Of a stretch of DNA of 64,000 nucleotides, positions 1-8,581 are shown one piece after another (within the stretch, counting starts at the first letter, position 1; each line of letters opens with the position of its first letter). The DNA is from Duganella sp. (GTDB taxonomy: Bacteria; Pseudomonadota; Gammaproteobacteria; Burkholderiales; Burkholderiaceae_D): assembly GCA_026225475.1 (NCBI GenBank), contig JAMFSU010000079.1:1-64000 (forward strand), in the 5' to 3' direction. A program made the translations under genes and the position numbers. The notes under the pieces are model-generated. The model saw only the letters and a list, made by a program, of their open reading frames with translations. It was not told where the DNA came from and did not search any database.

Positions 1-119
1 AAATGGATAAGAGGGGCGCATGTTTGAGCGCAGCGAGTTTGCGACCCTCCCATTTTCTGCGGCGCATCGCTGGGAACCCCGGAGGGGCCGGGATCGCGCG
101 GTCGCCTTCTTTTGCTTAG

Positions 120-170
120 CTTTTCTTGGCGAGACAAGAAAAGTAAGCGGCTGCCGGGCCGCTCCCGGCA
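120..170. repeat. Paired hairpin intergenic element
   Basis: Two adjacent perfect inverted repeats lie here. CTTTTCTTG (120-128) pairs with CAAGAAAAG (135-143) across a 6-nt loop, and TGCCGGG (152-158) pairs with CCCGGCA (164-170) across a 5-nt loop. No convincing gene covers the stretch. I recall similar paired hairpins as recurrent intergenic sequences in beta- and gammaproteobacteria, but that is memory and not tested. It may be the 3' end or terminator of a gene outside the window. Confidence 0.5.
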
Positions 171-203
171 AGGTCGTCCGAAGAAAACCCAGCATCAGCA
201 TCT

Positions 204-250
204 AAGAAACCAAGAAACCAAGAAACCAAGAAACCAAGAAACCAAGAAAC
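204..250. repeat. Tandem 8-bp repeat, (AAGAAACC) about 6 copies
   Basis: The unit AAGAAACC repeats head to tail with exact 8-bp period for 47 bases, nearly six copies, and then breaks at GAACCG. It is intergenic. An 8-bp period does not preserve a reading frame, and no gene with a plausible start crosses it. It is a candidate variable-number locus. Confidence 0.9.
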
Positions 251-439
251 GAACCGATCGGTGTTTTTTTGTCAGCTGTTTCTTACAGGCGCGGAAACGT
301 ACGTCGAAGCATTTTGTTACAAGGCTTACCGGCTCCTGACTAGTGCATGCCGGCGAATTGGATTTAAATGTGAATAGTAAATTGACGAGTGAAAATTATC
401 GTCAAGACGGCGTATGTAGCGAATAACCAAGGAGCCAGC

Positions 440-754
440 GTGAAAAAATCCCCACTTTCCCTGATTATCATGAGTGCCAGTGTGCTTGCTGCCAGCCTAT
501 TGGCGGCGCCAGCTATGGCACGTGTCGATGTTGGTATTCAGGTCGGCGTACCGATGTATGCTCCGCCACCTGTGTATGTACAACCACCACCAGTCTATGC
601 CGCCCCGCCACCGGTAGTCTATATGCGCCCGGCACCGGTATACGGGCCACCGCCAGTGTATGTCGAGCGCGATGTCTATTATCGCCGTGGTCCCGGCTAC
701 TATCATCACCGCCCATACCACCGTCCACCGCCACCATATTATCGTCCGTGGTAG
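440..754 (+). CDS. Exported proline/tyrosine-rich PXPV-repeat protein
   Basis: A 104-residue protein. The GTG start at 440 is chosen because AAGGAG lies at 429-434; an in-frame ATG upstream (389) has no such site. Residues 1-22 form a Sec signal peptide (two lysines, hydrophobic core, cleavage after AMA). The mature part is low complexity, made of PPPVY, PPVY and PAPVY units, and ends in a Tyr/His/Arg/Pro-rich tail. Short PXPV-repeat exported proteins are common in Burkholderiales; their role is unknown. Convergent with the lipoprotein gene downstream. Confidence 0.8.
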   Translation: MKKSPLSLIIMSASVLAASLLAAPAMARVDVGIQVGVPMYAPPPVYVQPPPVYAAPPPVVYMRPAPVYGPPPVYVERDVYYRRGPGYYHHRPYHRPPPPYYRPW

Positions 755-771
755 CCGCGAATCTGGCTGCT

Positions 772-814
772 GCACACAAGCTTACCCACAGAAACTGTGG
801 ATAAGCTTGTGTGC
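772..814. terminator. 20-bp hairpin between convergent genes, with DnaA-box sequence
   Basis: The left arm at 772-791 and right arm at 795-814 pair over 20 bp with one mismatch and a 3-nt AAA loop. The element sits between two convergent genes, so a bidirectional terminator is the simplest reading, although no long T-tract follows. The right arm contains TGTGGATAA, the complement of the consensus DnaA box TTATCCACA, and the left arm carries the one-base variant TTACCCACA. Confidence 0.5.
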
Positions 815-915
815 AATTGTGTCGCTTGATGATAAATTTTTGATTCTATTGCGTTTTCAACTGCTGCCTGCAAATCGAGCAGTGGTGCACGGTAACGACC
901 TGGAACTCGTCTGAT

Positions 916-1530
916 TTATTTTTTCTCAGGTACGGGCAGCGGCGCATCGAGTTGATGCTGGTCGGGTGGCGCTGCTACATCTTGGCCTGGTTCCAGATAA
1001 CGTTCCACCGCACCAAAAAAACGGTCATAGAAGTTGGCGGAACGGATAGTTTCACTGGCAACGCGTACCAGCGAATCATCACTAGACCCAAATGGCATCG
1101 ACAGCGACCCCAGCACGCCAACCCCAACGCTGGCGGAATTATTGGTTTTCTTCAACGCATAGCGATCCTGGGTCGCGCTGACGAAGAGCGCGGCACTGCG
1201 GTCGGCCTTGCCATTGGCAGCACAGACGATATGGAAGGCAATTTCCAGATGCTGGTCGGTGTCCGGTTGGAAGCTCTTGGTGCCGTCGACAATATTGGCT
1301 TGCGCCTTGCTGATGATATAGCCTTGGCCCAACAGCGCGCGCCTTGCAGCTTCGCAGACGGCACTATCGCTATCGTTGAAGGTGCGTGAGTAGGTATCTG
1401 TTTCGCTGAAATCTTCCTGATGATAGAACGATGGCTTGGATGACGCGCAACCACCGAGGGCTGCCAGCATGGCCAGTGGCAGCAAGATGGTCTTGACAGT
1501 TGTGGATGACGTAGGAAACGAGCGGCGCAT
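916..1530 (-). CDS. DUF2242-family lipoprotein
   Basis: A 204-residue protein. The N-terminus has basic residues, a hydrophobic stretch and a lipobox (LGGC, Cys28), so it should be a lipid-anchored envelope protein. The start is supported by CAGGAGAA a few bases upstream on the minus strand. The globular part contains a Cys-containing segment (SAVCEAARRALLGQGY) and an IAFHIVCAA segment that I associate with DUF2242 of Burkholderiales, whose function is unknown. The C-terminus is Pro/Gln/Asp-rich. Confidence 0.8.
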   Translation of the reverse strand: MRRSFPTSSTTVKTILLPLAMLAALGGCASSKPSFYHQEDFSETDTYSRTFNDSDSAVCEAARRALLGQGYIISKAQANIVDGTKSFQPDTDQHLEIAFHIVCAANGKADRSAALFVSATQDRYALKKTNNSASVGVGVLGSLSMPFGSSDDSLVRVASETIRSANFYDRFFGAVERYLEPGQDVAAPPDQHQLDAPLPVPEKK

Positions 1531-1717
1531 GCCTTAATTCTCCTGAAAACAAAAATAAGCGAATGACGCAATTGTAAATTATCGGCAAGGTACTAAGTCG
1601 AAGCAGAACGTAAGGATCAGTAACAAGTTGGCCGAAACATCAGAACGTGATCAAAGATATACTGGAATGACGAATTTTTTTTGGCAATTGACTCCGTGTC
1701 ATTCTAGGAATCTCTCC

Positions 1718-2758
1718 ATGCAATCTTTGCTGCAACTGTTCGGCATCAAACTGCCGTTGATCCAAGCGCCGATGGCCGGCGTCCAAGGCCATGCATTGGT
1801 CACCGCCGTCTCCAATACTGGGGGCTTGGGCTCATTGCCTTGTGCCATGTTGAGTCTGGACGCCTTGCGCCAGGAGTTGGAGTTTATCCGAGCAGGCACC
1901 GACCAGCCCTATAACGTAAATTTTTTCGCGCATGTGCCGCCAGTGCCGGATGCCGCGCGCGAAGCCCGTTGGCGCGCTGCGTTGGCGCCATATTATGCTG
2001 AACTGGGTCTTTCAATAGATGCCATTCCTGCTGGCCCAGGGCGCAGTCCATTCTTGGAAGAGCATGCGCAGTTGCTGGCCGATTTCAAGCCAGCCGTGGT
2101 CAGTTTTCATTTCGGCTTGCCCAGTCCCACGCTGATGGCTCAGGTGCGTAGTTGGGGCGCCAAGATCATCTCATCGGCAACCACGGTGGCAGAGGCGCGC
2201 TGGCTGGAGCAGCAGGGTGTCGATGCCATTATCGCGCAGGGGCTGGAAGCCGGCGGCCATCGTGGCTTTTTCCTGTCAAATGACTTGTCGACACAGTTGG
2301 GTACGTTTGCTTTGTTGCCGCAGATCGTCAATGCGGTCAAGGTGCCTGTGATCGCTTCCGGCGGCATTGCTGATGCCAACGGCGTGGCGGCGGCGAAGGC
2401 ATTGGGGGCGGCTGGTGTGCAAATCGGTACAGCGTATATGTTGACGCCGGAAGCCACTACCAGTGCTTTACATCGGGCAGCATTGAAAAGCGATGCCACT
2501 GAACATACCGCGCTGACCAATCTTTTTACCGGTGGCCCCGCACGTGGAATCGTCAATCGCATGATGCGTGAGTTGGGCGCCATCTCCGATGTGGCTCCCG
2601 CTTTCCCGCTGGCAACTGCCGCTATCGCACCGCTGCGCAAGCAAGCAGAAGCGCAAGGAAGTAGTGATTTCTCTCCTTTATGGGCAGGCCAGAACGCGCT
2701 CGGTTGCCGGGAAATTCCGGCGGCGCTCTTGACATGCGAGCTAATGGCGCAGTGGTAG
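1718..2758 (+). CDS. Nitronate monooxygenase (2-nitropropane dioxygenase family)
   Basis: A 346-residue FMN-dependent TIM-barrel enzyme, probably oxidising alkyl nitronates such as propionate 3-nitronate to the aldehyde or keto acid and nitrite. The N-terminus has the family pattern LPLIQAPMAGV, AGGHRG carries the histidine typical of class I enzymes, and VIASGGIADANGVAAA plus GAAGVQIGTAYM form the phosphate-binding part. Start ATG 1718 is preferred because AGGAA lies 8 bases upstream and the family N-terminus begins there; the frame stays open back to 1628. It appears monocistronic. Confidence 0.88.
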   Translation: MQSLLQLFGIKLPLIQAPMAGVQGHALVTAVSNTGGLGSLPCAMLSLDALRQELEFIRAGTDQPYNVNFFAHVPPVPDAAREARWRAALAPYYAELGLSIDAIPAGPGRSPFLEEHAQLLADFKPAVVSFHFGLPSPTLMAQVRSWGAKIISSATTVAEARWLEQQGVDAIIAQGLEAGGHRGFFLSNDLSTQLGTFALLPQIVNAVKVPVIASGGIADANGVAAAKALGAAGVQIGTAYMLTPEATTSALHRAALKSDATEHTALTNLFTGGPARGIVNRMMRELGAISDVAPAFPLATAAIAPLRKQAEAQGSSDFSPLWAGQNALGCREIPAALLTCELMAQW

Positions 2759-3055
2759 CATATCGTACCTGTTGGCAGAAGGCGAAAATGCGTATGTGCG
2801 GCACTGATAATGATCCTGTACAGAATTGCTAAAACGGCTTAACTATAATGCTTTCAGGAAAAATGTTTGTTTGGATGTGGTAATCAAAATTAGCATTATT
2901 CCTCAAGCAAAATACCGATAGGAATGCGAGTCACAAGTCGACTGAATTTAATGCATAGTATGGTTTCGATGTCTAGATGTTATATTTCCTGGTGGAAATT
3001 GATTGATATTCCAACAGAGGTCAGATTTCAATCCCCCGACGAGCTAAAAATATCG

Positions 3056-3277
3056 ATGGATAAAATAAAGAAGACAGAACTGGAGCGGATTCGCACAGAG
3101 TTGATTAACGCGCACAATCGTGCTGCCTGGCATATGGCTGCGACGATTATTAAAGCTTCTCTGGTCAAAGGTGGTATGGACGATCCTCCAACAGCAAAGG
3201 AGTTGGCAGAGTTGAACGCCACCATCACCAACCTGCGTAGTGTTGCTGAGGATGCGATTGAGTTGCTAAAAAAATAA
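3056..3277 (+). CDS. Small helical protein of unknown function
   Basis: I do not recognise this 73-residue protein. It is highly charged at the N-terminus (MDKIKKTELERIRTEL), predicted all-helical, and ends with a heptad-like segment (LAELNATITNLRSVAEDAIELLKK). The frame is open further upstream to 2924, but ATG 2924 has its purine-rich tract too close and the extension has an odd composition, so 3056 is a cautious choice. It lies alone between the monooxygenase gene and cheY. Confidence 0.45.
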   Translation: MDKIKKTELERIRTELINAHNRAAWHMAATIIKASLVKGGMDDPPTAKELAELNATITNLRSVAEDAIELLKK

Positions 3278-3577
3278 GAAGATCATCGATCGAGTTCGAG
3301 GCCGTTCTTGGTAATGCGTTGAGATCACGCATTCGGTAAAGCTATTTGAGCACATCGTGATGTCGTCGTTTTTTGTGCACCTCAAATGCCATCTGATTGA
3401 CGCTATCGTCAAATGACGAACAAATACAACCTGACCGATCAAGGTGAACCTGATTGTTTCAGGCAATATCTTTGTTCGATCGCATTGAAATATCGCTAAA
3501 TGTTTTAAAATAGCAACAATAAGAATATTTTCTATATAAAGCCAATTTTTTAACTGGCATCAACCTAAGTACCCTAT

Positions 3578-3979
3578 ATGGCAGACGATCAATATTTTTT
3601 GGTAGTGGACGACTTCTCCACAATGAGGCGTATCGTTACCGGCTTGCTCAAGGAGCTTGAATTCACCAAAATGGCAGAAGCGGAAGATGGCTCTGCTGCA
3701 ATGAAGATACTCGAAACTGGTGCTGCGCCCATTACCTTTGTGCTCACAGACTGGAATATGCCAGTCATGGATGGATTGGCGCTATTGAAAAAAATTCGCG
3801 CTACACCTGCGTTGAGCCATTTGCCAGTGCTGATGATCACAGCCGAGGCAAAGAAGGAAAACATTGTCGAAGCGGCGCAAGCTGGTGCAGATGGCTACAT
3901 CGTGAAACCGTTTAATGCTGCGACATTAAAGGAAAAGATCGAAAAAATCCTGGCGCGCAGGGCAAATATGGCGAGTTAA
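3578..3979 (+). CDS. cheY: Chemotaxis response regulator CheY
   Basis: A 133-residue single receiver domain, very close to enterobacterial CheY throughout. The acidic pocket is D11/D12, the phosphoacceptor is D58 in [10 protein letters not shown], the conserved Thr is at 88 ([10 protein letters not shown]) and Lys110 lies in YIVKPF. When phosphorylated by CheA it should bind the flagellar switch protein FliM. It is an orphan here, with no che or fli genes nearby; the rest of the chemotaxis system must lie elsewhere. A GACGTTGC/GCAACGTC palindrome begins right after the stop (3980-3996). Confidence 0.92.
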   Translation: MADDQYFLVVDDFSTMRRIVTGLLKELEFTKMAEAEDGSAAMKILETGAAPITFVLTDWNMPVMDGLALLKKIRATPALSHLPVLMITAEAKKENIVEAAQAGADGYIVKPFNAATLKEKIEKILARRANMAS

Positions 3980-4626
3980 GACGTTGCGGCAACGTCGCTG
4001 TAGTTATCGCATGAAATGTCGATAGTGATTCCTCAGTACTGCCAACCCCTGATATTTCTACCCATTAGCAGCACGCAATGTTCCGTGTGCTGCAACTATC
4101 CTTCCCACCTCTTGATGCGCTACCAGGTCGTCTGAGCTAGTTTTTCCACGACGGGTGGTTTGCCACAATGTCATCGCCATTTGTCTTACCCGTTTACTGC
4201 TAAAGACATCCGTGAGCCCGGTTGTCTCTGCTCTCATTGAGCATCCCCCTGAATCGTCAGATCAAATCAGCTTAACTGTGTGACATCCTGCATGGCGATC
4301 AACGGCGAGTCATACTCCCGTAAAAATCACCACCTACACTACAGATATTGCGCAATTTCGCATTGCACCTACCGGAGCCGGCGGTCGGGAAATATACCGG
4401 CACCAAATACCCATACCCGTGCGTTTCAACCAATTCGCGGCGTTTCTTGTACCGTCTGACATGCTTGCTCAGACGCTAAGCCTAGTGTCGTTTCTCCTTA
4501 GGCTTCCTCAAATCTGTTTTCCGGATATCGTAGATCGAAATGCTTAGTTAGTTTTGATCGCATGTTTGATTACGATCTCTCCCATGGCGACAGTTGGTCG
4601 CATCGAGTTTGTGGGGGAATGACAGC
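3980..4626. other. Intergenic region between cheY and the sulfonate operon
   Basis: No gene is supported. Several inverted repeats are visible: 3980-3996; GCAGCAC/GTGCTGC at 4068-4093; GTCTGA/TCAGAC at 4454-4474; and AAGCCTA/TAGGCTT at 4478-4505. The last two lie about 120-170 bases upstream of the permease start and could be operator or leader structures. No promoter can be assigned with confidence. Confidence 0.5.
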
Positions 4627-5493
4627 ATGCCTGATGTGGTAGAGCATTTGGGTCTGGGCGCACCGCTAGCACCATCGGTGCCGTCACGGACTGTCAAGCA
4701 ATTGATCTGGCAAGGTGCCGGGCAGGCACGCCTGTATGCATGGCTATCGTGGTTGCTGCCCTTGATACTGGTGCTGGCATGGGAAGCCTTTGCCAATTTG
4801 CAAATGTTGTCGCCACAAGTCTTGCCAGCACCCAGCAAAGTGTTGCGTACCGCGTGGGAGTTGGTCCAGCAGGGGCGCTTGCTCAGTGACCTCGGCGCCA
4901 GTTTGCTGCGTGCCATGGCCGGCTTTGCTATTGGCGGCAGCATTGGTTTTGTCCTTGGCACACTGGTAGGTTTCTCCAGGCTGGCGGAGGCACTGCTTGA
5001 TCGCAGCGTACAAATGGTGCGCGCAGTCCCTTTTCTGGCCGCTTTACCGCTGGTGATCGTCTGGTTTGGCGTCGATGAGGGCGGCAAAATATTTCTGGTG
5101 TCGCTAGGAGTCTCATTTCCTATTTATATCAATACCGTACTGGGTATTCGTCAAGTTGATCCCAAGCTGGTGGAGTTGGGGCGTGTCACGGGTTTGTCCA
5201 CAATGCTGTTGATTCGGCGCATTATTTTGCCGGGCGCATTGCCATCGATACTTGCCGGAGTGCGCTACGCGCTGGCAGTGGCATGGCTGGCACTGGTGAT
5301 TGCCGAAACGATTGCCACCAACGTTGGTGTCGGTGCGCTGGCCATGGACGCGCGTGAATTTCTTCGTACCGATGTCATCGTGTTGACGATGGTGATTTAC
5401 GCCGGTATCGGTGTGGTCTCCGATGGTATCGCCCGTTGGCTGGAGCGGCGCCTGCTGACCTGGCATCCAAACTATACAAAAAGGAGCACCTGA
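4627..5493 (+). CDS. ABC transporter permease, SsuC/TauC-like
   Basis: A 288-residue inner-membrane permease of the nitrate/sulfonate/taurine type, with about six hydrophobic segments. The EAA loop that contacts the ATPase is visible (LVELGRVTGLSTMLLIRRIILPGALP), followed by the usual GVRYALAVAWLALVIAE. ATG 4627 is preferred over an in-frame start at 4594 because GGGGGAA lies just upstream. The stop overlaps the ATPase start (TGATG), so the two are translationally coupled. The monooxygenase in the same cluster points to an organosulfonate substrate, but that is inference. Confidence 0.85.
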   Translation: MPDVVEHLGLGAPLAPSVPSRTVKQLIWQGAGQARLYAWLSWLLPLILVLAWEAFANLQMLSPQVLPAPSKVLRTAWELVQQGRLLSDLGASLLRAMAGFAIGGSIGFVLGTLVGFSRLAEALLDRSVQMVRAVPFLAALPLVIVWFGVDEGGKIFLVSLGVSFPIYINTVLGIRQVDPKLVELGRVTGLSTMLLIRRIILPGALPSILAGVRYALAVAWLALVIAETIATNVGVGALAMDAREFLRTDVIVLTMVIYAGIGVVSDGIARWLERRLLTWHPNYTKRST

Positions 5494-6224
5494 TGGCGAT
5501 CACCTCAGCTAGTGCCGAGCACAATGATCAAGCCGTCGGCGTACGTGGTTTGCGCCGTCGCTATGGCGAGCGCACCGTCATCAATGGCCTGGATTTGCAC
5601 ATTGCACGCGGCGAATTTGTCGCCTTGCTCGGTGAGAGCGGTTGCGGCAAGACGACCTTGTTGCGTGCGCTGGCTGGTCTGGATCGTATCGATGGCGGCA
5701 GTATCGAGGTGGCTGGCAAGGTCGCAGTGGTGTTTCAAGAACATCGTCTGATTCCGTGGGATTGCCTGTGGCGCAACGTCACGCTGGGTATCGAAGACGC
5801 GGCGGGCAAGCCGCTTGCCAAGGCCGCGCTGGAAGAGGTCGGATTGGGGGATCGTCTTGATGACTGGCCGCGCAATTTGTCCGGAGGCCAGGCCCAGCGC
5901 GTTGCACTGGCGCGCGCCCTGGTGCGCGAGCCGCGTCTATTGCTGCTGGACGAACCATTTGCCGCGCTTGATGCTTTGACGCGGATTCGCATGCATACCC
6001 TTGTGCGGCAGTTGGTCGCGCGGCATCGCCCGGGCGTACTGCTGGTAACCCATGATGTCGACGAAGCGATTGCCTTGGCGGACCGTATCCTGGTCATGCG
6101 TGCAGGCGCGATCGCCAGCACCTATACCGTCTCCCATGATGCTGGTGCCAACCGCTTGCACGCCGAGGCGCAAGCCTTGCGCGAGCGCCTGCTGACAGAA
6201 CTGGGCGTGCCACTTGCGGCTTGA
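5493..6224 (+). CDS. ABC transporter ATP-binding protein, SsuB/TauB-like
   Basis: A 243-residue nucleotide-binding subunit. Walker A is GESGCGKTT, the Q-loop is in VFQEHRLIPW, the signature is LSGGQAQRVALARAL, Walker B is LLLLDEP and the H-loop is LLVTHDVDEA, all intact. The ATG shares bases with the permease stop codon. The VVFQEHRL variant of the Q-loop region is typical of SsuB/TauB/NrtD-type ATPases. Confidence 0.88.
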   Translation: MAITSASAEHNDQAVGVRGLRRRYGERTVINGLDLHIARGEFVALLGESGCGKTTLLRALAGLDRIDGGSIEVAGKVAVVFQEHRLIPWDCLWRNVTLGIEDAAGKPLAKAALEEVGLGDRLDDWPRNLSGGQAQRVALARALVREPRLLLLDEPFAALDALTRIRMHTLVRQLVARHRPGVLLVTHDVDEAIALADRILVMRAGAIASTYTVSHDAGANRLHAEAQALRERLLTELGVPLAA

Positions 6225-6256
6225 GCGTCGTCATTTATCCACCTTCCTGGAATCCT

Positions 6257-7267
6257 ATGAATTACCAAGATCTACGCTTTTTCATTGAGCGGCGCCGCTT
6301 GCTGCGCACCGCTTATGCTGCTGCTGCCGGTTCGGCATTGGGGATAAGTGGCCTGGCCTCAGCTGCCACAACCGCATCGCGTAATACCGATACGGTGCGA
6401 CTTGCCTGGGGGCGTGGTGGTTTGCCCGGCATCGCGCGTACCAGAGGTGTGCTGGAAAAAAACTTGGCTGTGCAGGGCATCAAGGTGCAATGGGTCGGCC
6501 CGTTTCCCAATCATGCGCCGTCGATGCAAGCGGTCACCGGCGGAAGCGCCGATTTCGCCTTTGGCGGCAGCACCACGCCGGCATTAGCGGCGATGATTGC
6601 CGGCTCGCCGTTGGTGTTCACCCAATTCGCTGTGGTTGAGCCACGTAGTACAGCGATTATCGCCAAGGACGGTTCCGGCATCGACAGGGTCACCGATCTG
6701 GTAGGCAAGTCGGTGGCAGTCAATCGCTCCGGGCTTGGTGAGTTCCTGCTGGTCGCCGCGCTGGAAAAACATGGTATCGAGCGCAGCAAGGTCAAATTTG
6801 TCTATCTCAATCCACCCGATGCTGGTCCGGCGTTTTCTCAGGGCAAAGTGGATGCGTGGTCGATGTGGAGTCCGGCGGTCGATATCGCGCGCGTCGAATA
6901 CAAGGCGCATGACGTGTTCTTCGAAGATCGCGATCTGGATTTTCTGATTGATTTCAATTCCTACGTGACGCACAAACGCTTCTCGGAAGAAAATCTCGAC
7001 ATCGTGCGTGCCGTCAATGTGGCTTATCGGGCCGAGGGATTGTGGATCAGCAGCAATACCAAGGAAGCGGAAACACTGGTGCAAAAAGATGCCGGCTATG
7101 CCGATGCGGTGCGCGACGCGCAAATCAAGTACCAGCGTCGCTGGCAATTCCACGGCGTCGACGACAGCAAGTTCATCGCCACATTTCAGCAAGCGGCAGA
7201 CTGGTTGTCGACGCGCAAGATACTGCCGCAGAAAGTCCGGGTCAGTGATTATCTAGCCAAGGTTTGA
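6257..7267 (+). CDS. Sulfonate-type ABC transporter substrate-binding protein
   Basis: A 336-residue periplasmic binding protein of the SsuA/NrtA type. The N-terminus carries a run of arginines followed by an Ala-rich hydrophobic segment (cleavage near GLASAA), so Sec or possibly Tat export. The mature part shows the family pattern VTGGSADFAFGGSTTPALAAM and VGKSVAVNRSG. The frame stays open to a TTG at 6221 that overlaps the ATPase stop; ATG 6257 is preferred. It is the third gene of the transporter operon. Confidence 0.83.
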   Translation: MNYQDLRFFIERRRLLRTAYAAAAGSALGISGLASAATTASRNTDTVRLAWGRGGLPGIARTRGVLEKNLAVQGIKVQWVGPFPNHAPSMQAVTGGSADFAFGGSTTPALAAMIAGSPLVFTQFAVVEPRSTAIIAKDGSGIDRVTDLVGKSVAVNRSGLGEFLLVAALEKHGIERSKVKFVYLNPPDAGPAFSQGKVDAWSMWSPAVDIARVEYKAHDVFFEDRDLDFLIDFNSYVTHKRFSEENLDIVRAVNVAYRAEGLWISSNTKEAETLVQKDAGYADAVRDAQIKYQRRWQFHGVDDSKFIATFQQAADWLSTRKILPQKVRVSDYLAKV

Positions 7268-7330
7268 TCTGGTGTTTGCATCGACAGCATTGCCATTCTC
7301 GCCATTATATTTTTCTCAGGAGGCTGTTTT

Positions 7331-8425
7331 ATGAGTGTCAACTTCATTGGCATGATCACCACCAACAAGAATTCGGAAATCCACTTGCCATCGGGGCCTG
7401 CAATTGATCATGACTACTTGCGCCGCTTTGCCCAGGCGCATGAAACGGCCGGATTTGACCGCGTGTTAGTGCCTTATCATTCCACCGGTCCGGATGCCAT
7501 GCTGACGATTGCGCAAACGGCTGTCGCCACTGAACGCATCAATCTAATGCTGGCGCATCGTCCCGGTTTCGTCGCACCGACCCTGGCAGCACGCCAACTA
7601 GCCACGCTCGATCAATACAGCAAGGGACGACTTGGCATACATATCATTTCAGGTGGTTCTGATAGCGAGCAACGCCGCGATGGCGACTATCTCAATCACG
7701 ATGAACGCTATGCACGAACGGATGAGTATCTGGAGATATTGAGGCGGGTCTGGACCGAGCAGAAACCGTTTGACCACGACGGCAAGTACTACCGTTTCGA
7801 ACAAGCCTATTCGGAAGTCAAACCAGTCCAGCAGCCGCACATCCCGATTTTCTTCGGCGGCGCCTCTGCTGCGGCATTGACGGTGGCAGGGCGGCATGCC
7901 GATATTTACGCTTTGTGGGGAGAATCGCTCGACCAGGTGCGTGAACTGACCACAAGCGTGCGCGCCGAGGCAGCGCGGCATGGCCGCCAGGTTGAGTTTT
8001 CGGTCTCGTTCCGGCCGATTCTGGCCGAAACCGAAGGCGCTGCTTGGGATCGGGCAGAAAATATTCTCGCGCAAACCAGGCAATTGCGCGCGGCGCAAGG
8101 CTACAGCGCCACCGGCGGCGGCAGTGGCCCGCAGCAAAGCGAAGGCGCCCGGCGGCTGCTGGCGGCAGCAGCCAAAGGTACGCGGGTTGACAAAAGGCTA
8201 TGGACCGCAATTGCGCAAGAAACTGGCGCTCGCTATAACGCCACTGCCTTGGTGGGTACGCCCGAGCAGGTCGCCGATGCATTGCTGGATTACTACGACC
8301 TGGGCGTGACCAACTTCTTGATTCGCGGTTTCGATCCGCTCGACGATGCCTTGGATTACGGTCGCGAACTATTGCCGCGCACGCGCGCGTTGGTGGCGCA
8401 CCGACGCCAGCAGCAAGCGGCGTAG
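7331..8425 (+). CDS. FMNH2-dependent alkanesulfonate monooxygenase-like protein
   Basis: A 364-residue luciferase-like TIM-barrel monooxygenase close in pattern to SsuD, which uses reduced flavin and O2 to cleave alkanesulfonates into aldehyde and sulfite. Family features include the N-terminal beta-strand MSVNFIGMI, YHSTGPDAM, LMLAHRPGFVAPTLAARQLATLDQ and GRLGIHIISGGSDSEQRRDGD. CAGGAGG precedes the ATG. No flavin reductase (ssuE) is nearby. Linked to the transporter genes upstream; transport and desulfonation of one substrate class is the likely combined role. Confidence 0.82.
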   Translation: MSVNFIGMITTNKNSEIHLPSGPAIDHDYLRRFAQAHETAGFDRVLVPYHSTGPDAMLTIAQTAVATERINLMLAHRPGFVAPTLAARQLATLDQYSKGRLGIHIISGGSDSEQRRDGDYLNHDERYARTDEYLEILRRVWTEQKPFDHDGKYYRFEQAYSEVKPVQQPHIPIFFGGASAAALTVAGRHADIYALWGESLDQVRELTTSVRAEAARHGRQVEFSVSFRPILAETEGAAWDRAENILAQTRQLRAAQGYSATGGGSGPQQSEGARRLLAAAAKGTRVDKRLWTAIAQETGARYNATALVGTPEQVADALLDYYDLGVTNFLIRGFDPLDDALDYGRELLPRTRALVAHRRQQQAA

Positions 8426-8581
8426 CATGATGGAGCGCGTTGAGTAAATCAGCACGAGATGCGTTCCGCTACTGTTGGAAACCAGGTGGCATAAGCACGG
8501 CTTGCACGCAAATAGGGTGGCCGTTATGCTGACATGGTGGAGCGTTTTACGCTCTGAATAAAAACCAACAGGAGATTGTTC

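Noticed and set aside
20..339. Short + strand frames at the left edge
   Set aside because: They run through hairpins and an 8-bp tandem repeat and have no ribosome-binding site or plausible composition.
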